From Ophiocordyceps camponoti-saundersi (nom. inval.) (lineage: Eukaryota > Ascomycota > Sordariomycetes > Hypocreales > Ophiocordycipitaceae), in contig PDHQ01000304.1 in assembly GCA_003339415.1 (NCBI GenBank), positions 2,717 to 39,855 of the forward strand: a DNA stretch of 37,139 bases, in the 5' to 3' direction. Every line of letters begins with the position of its first letter. Position 1 is the first letter of the stretch. This document shows, in pieces, positions 30,346 to 37,139 of the stretch. Both the position numbers and the translations under genes were made by a program. The notes under the pieces are model-generated. The model was not told where the DNA came from and made no database searches. It was given only the letters and a program-made list of their open reading frames with translations.

Positions 30346-33300
30346 TCAATCATAAAACCCCAACATCCTCCTCAAAGCAGCAAACTTCCTCCGAGGCTGC
30401 CTCCCACCGCTCCCACCACCATCACTCCCGCCGTCAAAGTTATTTCTCGAAGCCTGTCTGCGGACGAGAAGCTGCCTGGTGCGCGAGGGGGCGCTGGCCG
30501 TCGACGGACGGGGCCGGTCCGAAGACGACAACACCTGGCGGGCGGCGGAGAGGACCTGACGAGCCGAGCCTCCCGAGCTACCGCTGCGGCGTTCCGCGAG
30601 CGGGGAGTGCGCCGCGTTGTTGGTGTGTTTGCTGTTGCTGCTGTAGTAATGATGGTGGTTGGAGGAGGAGGAGGAGCCGCCTTCGCGCATCTTGCGGAAG
30701 AGCATCGACATGAAGCTTCCCCTTCGTCGGGATGACGTCCCCCGGGAGCTGAATCGGTTCCGGGACGGGGGCGGCGGTAGGGCCTCGCGGTTCCATGCCG
30801 GCGCTGGAGAGCCGGGATCTGACGACGGGCCCGTGGGGGGACTGACGGCCGAAGACGACCTGGTGTTGTTGTTGTTGCTGTTGTTGCTGTTGGCCTCGCC
30901 GCGCATCGTCCTGGCCATGCCCTTGGCTCGCGGCCGAGGTCTCCTCCCGGACGAGACGTCGTCGTCTTCGTCGCTCGAGTCGTCGAACCGGCTGTGAAAG
31001 TGCGAGGAGCCTCCTCCGTCTTCCTCGTCGCTCGAGTCGACGAGCCGGCTGTCGTTCCTGGCCTTTCTCGCTTTCCTGGAAGCCGAGCGTCGCCTTCCGG
31101 GGCTGACGAGGGCCGGCGACGAGGCGGCCACCGCCGGGATCGGGGGAGGAGCGGGGACCGTCTGGCCGCGCAGGGACTGACGCAGATAACCTCCGTCGCC
31201 GCCTGAGGAGACGGCCGGCGAGGACATGGCTGTCGTCGTTGCCGTCGTAGTCGTAGTCGTAGTCGTCGGAGCAGAGCCATGACCGTGATAAGTTGGCTGC
31301 GACGGAGACCGAGGGCTTGAGCTGGCCGTCTCCTCTGGCTCCTGACTCTGCTGCTGCTGCTGCTGCTGATCATTCATCCACGACCGTATACCCGGCGAGT
31401 TGTTGACGGCAAGCGGCATGACGCACGACCGTCTGAAGCTGCTGACGCTGTCTTCCGAACCGCGCCTTTCCGTCGTCATCGCCTGCGAAGCCGTCTCGTC
31501 TACCGACCGATTGCGGGGTCTCTCCGTCGACGAGGCGGGCGGAGAAGCCGACTGCGTGGCCGGAGGCAGCCTCGTCTCCGAGCTGGACTTGCCGCCCTTG
31601 ATGAACTTGGCAAACGGTCCGTACTGTCCGCCTTCGAGATACTTGGGCTCCCATACGGCTTCGAAACTACCGATGCGCACCGTCCGCGGGCTCCCCAGCC
31701 CCAAGCCCGACGGCTCGTTGCTGCGAGGCCGAACCGCCGTCCTCGGCAGCTCGATGCTGTTCGGCTGCGGAATCTCGGGCGGCGTCTGCATAGGGGCCAC
31801 AACCTTGGGCTGCACGGCCGCCGCCGCCGCCGCCGTCGGGACCTGCCTCACCATGCCCGGCTTCGGTGGCACCGGCGGCGGCTGCTCCTCCCACCGTGTC
31901 CCCGGCTTGATCTGGTAGCTTCTCTCGCTTCCAGTCTCTTTCGTCGACGTCGTAGACCGCTTAGACGAGCCCGGAGGTGAATGCCCAAAGTCGGGATCTT
32001 CCTCGAGAGCCTCGACCTCGAGCTGACGGCGCTGACCCGGTGTCAAGCTCTTCCAGTAAGACTTGGCATTCTCCCAGTCGTTGGGAGACCGGGGACTGGC
32101 CTGCCTGTTGGTGGACGAGCCCATGTTGTCGACGGCGCCTGCTGACGAGTGCAGCCCGTCATCGAGGCTTTCTATGGGACTCAGTACTTCACAAGCATCA
32201 CTGTAGACGCTACATCGGTCCGTCTCGTCTTCTTCCTCTTGAATGTCCTCCATCAGGGGATTATTGGCTCCCAATGAAGCCTCGCCTGACCGCGCCGCCA
32301 CCAGTCTCGAGTCCTCCTCGTTCGAGGCCTGGTCATCGCTGTCCACGAACTCGTCGTCCTCGTCGGCTTCGGCCCCGACATGCCCGGCGTCAGAGCCGGT
32401 CGAGGCCGTCGAGAGGCTGTCGTCGCGCCTGTCATCGGCGGCGGCGGGCGGCGAGGACTTCTGCAGCGTGAGACCCGACGGCGTGGGATCAGAGGCAAGC
32501 CCCCTTTCAGTCTCGGCGTCGGACTCCAAGTCGTCATCAGATACTTGTGCGTCATTCTCATCGTGCTTTGCGACGACACCCCCATCGGCCGAGGATGTTG
32601 CGGCAGTTGAGGGCTCTCGATACTTGGGACTGTTGGCCGTGCTCCTCGATACCTGGTCTTGGGCTTCCGCCGTCGACGTCGGGTCGAGGCCTTCTGCTGC
32701 AGAATTCGTGTCGGATGCCGGCTGCGACCGCGTGCGCTCGGCAGGCCGCACCAGCGGCCGCTCCTCCAAATCTCTGCACTTCTTGTCGCGGACGCTGCCG
32801 AACAGGGGTAGCGCCGGCCTGGGACTCATCGTCTCGTCCTCGTCCAAGCTTTTTTGCTGCTCCTTGGCGTCGCCGAACCAGGGCTTTTCCGTTTCTTTGT
32901 CGTCCACGCTGTCTGGCTCCCCGACGACGAGCGTGTGGTCGTCCCAGCTCACCCGCGCACTCTTCTTGGAAGTGACGGCGGCGGCATCCTCATGGCGATC
33001 CGCGCTAGGCTCCCGGTCCGACACGTCTGATTCGTCCAGGGCGTGCGAGTCTTTGGGGTGCAGGTGCTTCAAGGCCGACTTCATGGGCGAGACAGACCTG
33101 GGAGGAGGCTCATGCATGACGAGCGGCTGAGTCGTCGTGCTTGCGAACCGCGCCGACCGCGCCGGGCTCTCGGACGGCTCCCGGGCCGCGCGAGCCCGTC
33201 CCTGCCGTTTGCCTGCTGGAGGGCTTTTTGCCCGTCCCTTGATGGCGCCGTCTGTCGTCACTTCGTCCGGCTCTTTCATCTCCGGCTGCGAAGTCTCGTC

Positions 33301-34500
33301 GCCTGAGAATTGAAAGGCCAGCTCGAGAACGGGCGGCTTGTCGGAAAGCGGGGGCGTGGGCTCGCCGAACGAAATCTGAGAGTCGCCAGGGGCCGTCTGC
33401 TCCTCCATGGCGACGGGCGTCTCCGAAGGAGCCTCAGCCGGCTTAGTCTTGCTCGCCGCCTTCTTCTTCTTCTTCTTCTTTTTCTTGGTTAGGTCGGTGG
33501 GCTCCGTCGATTGAGGGACCGGGGGAACGGCCGGCGACTCCTGTTGAGCCGGCGGGGAGCGCAGGCTCTGGAGGGTGGGCGCCTGCGTCCTGTCGGTCGT
33601 TCCGCGGGAGAGATGGGAGCCGGCTCTAGAGAGGTCCTGCTTTGCCCTCTTAGGCTGTTCCGCAGTTTCGCGAACGCTCTGAGAGCGGCCAAGGAGCTGG
33701 CGCCGAGGCAGCAGACGTCGTGAGGTGACTTCCCGCACAGGCTTATCGTTCAGGGGCTTGTCGCTCACAGGCTTGTCGCTCACAGGCTTGTCGCTCACAG
33801 GCTTGTCGTTTACAGGCCTGTCGTTTACTGCTTTTGGCCGAGCAGTATTAGCCAAGACGGACCTGGCTCTCACAACAGACTCGGGTCTAGAATTGAGGCT
33901 GAGGCCCGAGGAGCGGCCGTCAAAAGTGCCGCTTCCGGAGATGGTAACAGAACTGGACCTCTTCCTAGTATTCGACCCATCTCTGGTGATGGCGCCTCCA
34001 AACCAGGAACCGAGGCGTCCGTCTTTGACCCTTTGACTGGCGGTGCGAAAGTGTTGTGTTTGTAGAGGCGGTGTGCCATCGGCCACCTTGGTAGACTTCT
34101 TTGCCGGCGTCACGTCGACTTTGGGAAGCTTGGGAACAGGGGGCGCATCAGAGGCGAGAGGCGTGGGACCCTGCCCGCCCGGTGAAGGCGAGCGAAAGCT
34201 GCGCTCGACCATGGAGCAGACACTGGGACTCCGGTGAAGATCGCGCCTTGCTAGTCTGTCGCGACCGATGAGGGATGAGACCGAAGGACTCCTCCGATGA
34301 GCGGGCGCGCGCTTCGACTGAACAGTAGAGACGTTGGTTGAAGGCATTGGACGGGCGCGCAAGGCGGCGGCGGCAGCGGCGGCGGAAGAAGAAAGTGAGA
34401 GATTAGCTTCACGGCGACGGAAAGCTGAAGCCGCGGCGTTGGCAGCGTCTGGCGCAGCCGTCTCCCAAGTCAGAGGCTGTCGCGACACGGGAAAGGGCAT
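30346..34500 (-). CDS. Large disordered Ser/Pro-rich fungal protein (1384 residues)
   Basis: A single uninterrupted frame. I start at 34500 (MPFPVSRQPLTWETAAPDAA), because WETAAPDAANAAASAFRRR close to the N-terminus resembles the opening of filamentous-fungal proteins I recall. In-frame ATGs at 34509 and 34743 would only add low-complexity sequence. The protein is mostly disordered, rich in Ser, Pro, Arg and acidic residues. It has a short tandem repeat of NDKP/SDKP-type pentapeptides (about residues 222-254), a Lys run (near 338-346) and Gln, Thr and Asn runs in the C-terminal third. Conserved-looking islands include WENAKSYWKSLTPGQRRQLE, VWEPKYLEGGQYGPFAKFIK and the C-terminal FAALRRMLGFYD. 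I recognise no catalytic domain, and function is unknown. A scaffold or cortex-associated role is only a guess. Confidence 0.75.
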   Translation of the reverse strand: MPFPVSRQPLTWETAAPDAANAAASAFRRREANLSLSSSAAAAAAALRARPMPSTNVSTVQSKRAPAHRRSPSVSSLIGRDRLARRDLHRSPSVCSMVERSFRSPSPGGQGPTPLASDAPPVPKLPKVDVTPAKKSTKVADGTPPLQTQHFRTASQRVKDGRLGSWFGGAITRDGSNTRKRSSSVTISGSGTFDGRSSGLSLNSRPESVVRARSVLANTARPKAVNDRPVNDKPVSDKPVSDKPVSDKPLNDKPVREVTSRRLLPRRQLLGRSQSVRETAEQPKRAKQDLSRAGSHLSRGTTDRTQAPTLQSLRSPPAQQESPAVPPVPQSTEPTDLTKKKKKKKKKAASKTKPAEAPSETPVAMEEQTAPGDSQISFGEPTPPLSDKPPVLELAFQFSGDETSQPEMKEPDEVTTDGAIKGRAKSPPAGKRQGRARAAREPSESPARSARFASTTTQPLVMHEPPPRSVSPMKSALKHLHPKDSHALDESDVSDREPSADRHEDAAAVTSKKSARVSWDDHTLVVGEPDSVDDKETEKPWFGDAKEQQKSLDEDETMSPRPALPLFGSVRDKKCRDLEERPLVRPAERTRSQPASDTNSAAEGLDPTSTAEAQDQVSRSTANSPKYREPSTAATSSADGGVVAKHDENDAQVSDDDLESDAETERGLASDPTPSGLTLQKSSPPAAADDRRDDSLSTASTGSDAGHVGAEADEDDEFVDSDDQASNEEDSRLVAARSGEASLGANNPLMEDIQEEEDETDRCSVYSDACEVLSPIESLDDGLHSSAGAVDNMGSSTNRQASPRSPNDWENAKSYWKSLTPGQRRQLEVEALEEDPDFGHSPPGSSKRSTTSTKETGSERSYQIKPGTRWEEQPPPVPPKPGMVRQVPTAAAAAAVQPKVVAPMQTPPEIPQPNSIELPRTAVRPRSNEPSGLGLGSPRTVRIGSFEAVWEPKYLEGGQYGPFAKFIKGGKSSSETRLPPATQSASPPASSTERPRNRSVDETASQAMTTERRGSEDSVSSFRRSCVMPLAVNNSPGIRSWMNDQQQQQQQSQEPEETASSSPRSPSQPTYHGHGSAPTTTTTTTTATTTAMSSPAVSSGGDGGYLRQSLRGQTVPAPPPIPAVAASSPALVSPGRRRSASRKARKARNDSRLVDSSDEEDGGGSSHFHSRFDDSSDEDDDVSSGRRPRPRAKGMARTMRGEANSNNSNNNNTRSSSAVSPPTGPSSDPGSPAPAWNREALPPPPSRNRFSSRGTSSRRRGSFMSMLFRKMREGGSSSSSNHHHYYSSNSKHTNNAAHSPLAERRSGSSGGSARQVLSAARQVLSSSDRPRPSTASAPSRTRQLLVRRQASRNNFDGGSDGGGSGGRQPRRKFAALRRMLGFYD
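33738..33835 (-). repeat. 15-bp coding repeats (NDKPV/SDKPV)
   Basis: Six to seven tandem 15-bp units on the minus strand encode NDRPV, NDKPV, SDKPV and related pentapeptides in the N-terminal quarter of the disordered protein. The three central units are almost identical, which suggests recent expansion. Confidence 0.85.
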
Positions 34501-36113
34501 GGTCAGCATCCGACGACTTCTTGTCTTGCGCGCGCGCACAGACACGCGGATCCAAGCACGAAAACAATGACAACAATGACAGAGTAAGTGAGTGAGAGAG
34601 TGAGTGAGAGAAGGGTAAGACGGGAAGACGGAAGGGAAAGGGGAATGGGGGAGGGTTGGGGGTGTAGTTTGGCGACCAAGACCATCGTCGACCAATTTTC
34701 CGCACTCGGCCAAGTGCGTCATGACCCGACGCGGCGTCGCCATAGGTCTACCTTGTCCGTTCCCCCGATGCTCGAAGCAGCGAGACTTACCGGCGCTGGA
34801 GTTGATTGCCTTCGAGGGCCGAAGAGGATAGGCATGGCGGTCGGAAACGTCGATATGGGAGAAAGGTTGGGGCGGAAATGGCCGTATGTGTGTGTATGTG
34901 CGTAGGTATGTATACGTGATGAAATGAGGGAAGAAGAGGAAGGGAAAGTCGTTAGAAAGATGTCAGCGAGTGAGGCTAAGCATACTCTGCCATGGGATAC
35001 TATGGGGGTTTAAAGATATAGCAAGGTTTGCAAGGATGAAGACGAAAGATCAATCCTGAGTTGAAGATCGACCGTCGTCCAACAGGGCGAGGCAGACGGG
35101 GTGTGTTAGGTGTGTCACCGTGTGTGAGAGCGGTGATGATGACTGATGACGACAGCCCCACTGATTTGTCTAAGCCGCTACGGGTTAAGCCTGATGTGGA
35201 CAGACACAGCCTAGGAAGGTACCCAGATAGGTAGTAGCTAGCCCCGCTGGACAGTGGGACGCCCGCCCCTGGATAATTAAGTGGATACAGCCCGTAACCT
35301 ACGTCTACCATCTGCACCTGGTAGAGGCTCTGGGTAAGGTACTGGCAGTTTGGATCCGATAGAGCGGGAATCCTTTTATACCTGATACTAATTCACCTGT
35401 GAGTGTGACCGGCCTAGTTCCCGCTCCACAGCGCACAATGAGTAACAGCAAGGGCATGCATAGGTTCGCTATTATGTATGTACATATTATTAGATTCATC
35501 GTCCACCGAGCCAACCACCAACCCCACAGCGGGCCTCCTTCATCCGACGACCTCACCTCGGTATAAACTCACATGGTATATACACACAGCTAACTGACCT
35601 ACCGACCTACCTGTGTGGTAGATAGACTCCCAGCGTGCCGTCTCTCGCAAAGTACATACATACCCATGCCGGCCACTTCTATGTGCATACATACTAGCAG
35701 CCACCTCCTCGCCGCATCCAAACTACATCAGCCTCAAACCCAACCGCCAGTCGGCCCTTCTACCGAGGCCATCTCACCTCACTGCGCTTTCATAGACTGC
35801 TTCGTGTTCCTAATCCTTCTTACCCAGTCAGTACCTACTACCTACCTGCTTACAGCCTACCTACCTACCTACTACCTACTGGGTGATAGGCAATAGGTAG
35901 GTAGGCACTCACCTTCGTATGTTCTTCCCACGCTGTGAGTCTACAGTACATGCTCTCAGCGACGGCTCTGCAACGCTCCACTCACCGACCCAGAACCGCA
36001 AGTATTCCTTCGCTCCGCTGCGACAACTTGAGCTTCCCGGCAGCGACAACGACATCCAAACATGCCCAGTCATTCCCCGCTCTATCGCAGAAACCTCATT
36101 TGCACACAATTCG
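34501..36113. other. Intergenic region
   Basis: Probable promoter and leader of the minus-strand disordered-protein gene and the 3' region of the next minus-strand gene. It contains a GAGT/GAGA run (34590-34610), scattered TACC repeats (35595-35615) and a strong inverted repeat at 35855-35906. No gene is supported. Confidence 0.55.
35855..35906. promoter_or_regulatory. Perfect 13-bp inverted repeat GCCTACCTACCTA/TAGGTAGGTAGGC
   Basis: The arms are 35855-35867 and 35894-35906, with a 26-nt loop. It is the longest of the TACCTAC dyads in the window. It lies downstream of the minus-strand gene ending at 36114, and more than 1.3 kb upstream of the minus-strand gene starting at 34500, so a promoter role is uncertain. 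Confidence 0.4.
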
Positions 36114-36944
36114 CTAGATGTGGCTTGTGACGCCTCCTTTTTCGTCTTTCATATGTACCAACACCGTGCTGACGTTTTGGTCTTCGACTTCGTCCTCGCA
36201 CTCGTCTTCCTCAGACTGCGTCGAATGGCTGTGACCCTGATGCATTTCCGGCATGTCCTGCTCGGTCGCTTCCGCCGGGGCCTGATCGGCCGTGTGCTGC
36301 GCTCCGTGTCCGGCCCTGTTGTTGCTTCTTGCCGCCTTGCGGCCCTTGCGGCTCTTGGCTTTGGCCTTTTCCAGCAGTCGCTTGCGATCGGCCTCCTCTT
36401 GCCGATGACGACGGTCCTTAATTTCGTAGTCCCTGATCAGAGCTCGAGGGGCTACTCCGAAGATCCGCTCGTATTCACAGAACTCGCAGATCCAAACATC
36501 TTCTGCCTTAAGAGAGTGTTTCAGATTCGATGCCTTACGACGGCGCTGACGGGCTGCTGCCTTCAACTCCCTCTCAAGACGGCGACGAGTTTTAGCTCGG
36601 GACTGCCTCGTGTCAGCACCGCCCGTCTTGGAACCATCGGTGTTCCCGCCACCGCAAGTGGATTGCTGCAATCCCATGTTGTACTTGCTTGGCTGACCTG
36701 CAAATCGTGAGTACCAGGGCACGCCATCTGCAATGACTGGCATACCTGGCCACTGCACCGTTCCCGGTACGTGCGAGTCACACGTAAAGGTGAACTGCGT
36801 CGACGCCGGCGTGTTTTTAGCCACAGCTGGATGTTGCTGCAACAGGCTCACTTTCTCGTGCCCCTGCGATGGTAGCCGTTCAGCATTCGCTATAGCATTC
36901 GATATAATTCCGGAGTTCTCCGGTACTATGTAGACAAAGTTCAT
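36114..36944 (-). CDS. Conserved fungal protein with CEFCEYE motif
   Basis: A single open frame of 276 residues. The conserved core is residues about 148-206: AEDVWICEFCEYERIFGVAPRAL, then a highly charged helix (IRDYEIKDRRHRQEEADRKRLLEKAKAKSRKGRKA). C153 and C156 form one CxxC, and no second pair follows in the core, so a full zinc finger is doubtful. Residues 112-145 are strongly basic and the last 60 are acidic. I recall similar uncharacterised fungal proteins but no function; a nuclear role would fit the basic regions. A possible 48-nt in-frame intron (36745-36698, GTATGC...TTTGCAG) would shorten the protein by 16 residues. The start at 36944 is the first ATG, and additional upstream exons beyond the window edge cannot be excluded. 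Confidence 0.65.
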   Translation of the reverse strand: MNFVYIVPENSGIISNAIANAERLPSQGHEKVSLLQQHPAVAKNTPASTQFTFTCDSHVPGTVQWPGMPVIADGVPWYSRFAGQPSKYNMGLQQSTCGGGNTDGSKTGGADTRQSRAKTRRRLERELKAAARQRRRKASNLKHSLKAEDVWICEFCEYERIFGVAPRALIRDYEIKDRRHRQEEADRKRLLEKAKAKSRKGRKAARSNNRAGHGAQHTADQAPAEATEQDMPEMHQGHSHSTQSEEDECEDEVEDQNVSTVLVHMKDEKGGVTSHI

Positions 36945-37139
36945 TCTGTTAGTTCATGTTGTACTGATCTTTTCTGCCTGACGACAGGAGAACGAGAGAA
37001 GAGTGTTTGGAGGAGGGGGAAAGGGGGGGGGGGAGGGGGGGGGGGGGGGTTCATGGAACTCCTTGAGGGGAGGAAACCCGCTGCAGTGTGCTTTCACTTG
37101 AGCTCGGAAAGGCAAGGCGGGGGGGAAGCAGCAATGAGG
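36945..37139. other. Upstream edge with G runs
   Basis: Probable 5' flank of the last minus-strand gene. Long, impure G runs lie at about 37026-37050, so assembly length here is unreliable. Confidence 0.5.

Noticed and set aside
32243..33130. Plus-strand 295-codon Ser-rich frame
   Set aside because: Antisense shadow of the 1384-codon minus-strand frame, caused by its Ser/Glu-rich codon use.
35000..35556. Minus-strand open frames at 35000-35317 and 35305-35556
   Set aside because: Short, without motifs, and interrupted relative to each other; no splice signals join them convincingly.

Overview
The window looks like nuclear DNA of a filamentous ascomycete (Pezizomycotina, probably Sordariomycetes). 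The coding regions are GC-rich. They are split by short GT-AG introns (54-154 nt where I can place them), often with CTAAC or CTGAC branch sites. The gene families are typical of moulds, and gene-poor stretches full of microsatellites (ATGT, TACC, CT, GAA, poly-C/poly-G) separate the genes. No operons, rRNA, convincing tRNA, CRISPR or transposon coding sequence were found. The order-level guess is inference from protein style, not a search result.

Layout. 1-4555 holds no gene I can defend. 4556-5768 (+) is a six-exon RRT8/LDS-type membrane protein. 7081-9871 (+) is a secreted Ser/Thr-rich protein with six copies of an ESTLWPRP-like motif. 10877-11971 (+) is a signal-peptide, single-pass membrane protein with a DUF7728-like luminal region and a cytosolic PPxY motif. 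15858-18625 (+) is a large single-pass protein with a disordered cytosolic half, one EGF-like module and a Ser/Thr stalk. 19138-21066 (-) and 21457-22930 (+) are divergent genes for the 3-methylcrotonyl-CoA carboxylase beta subunit and isovaleryl-CoA dehydrogenase, two steps of mitochondrial leucine breakdown. 23593-24969 (+) is a short-chain dehydrogenase of the arabinitol/mannitol dehydrogenase type with a probable mitochondrial leader. 27100-28768 (+) carries an AreA-type N-terminal domain but no GATA zinc finger. 30346-34500 (-) is a 1384-residue, largely disordered fungal protein. 36114-36944 (-) is a small conserved fungal protein with a CEFCEYE motif.

The only clear metabolic unit is mccB-ivdA. 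The two enzymes act in sequence on leucine-derived isovaleryl-CoA, and a 390-bp promoter separates them. That promoter contains an inverted repeat (CGTTTAGC...GCTAAACG) and an AGCCGCGGCT palindrome. The three neighbouring mitochondrial-type proteins all have triplet-repeat expansions in their leader sequences.

Two non-coding patterns stand out. The octamer TATCCGTA/TACGGATA occurs at least 16 times against about one expected. TACCTAC-type motifs, several as perfect inverted repeats, sit ahead of several genes, usually with a CT/GA tract nearby. I did not find a clearly new multi-gene system. The most novel material is the repeat-bearing surface proteins and these intergenic motifs.
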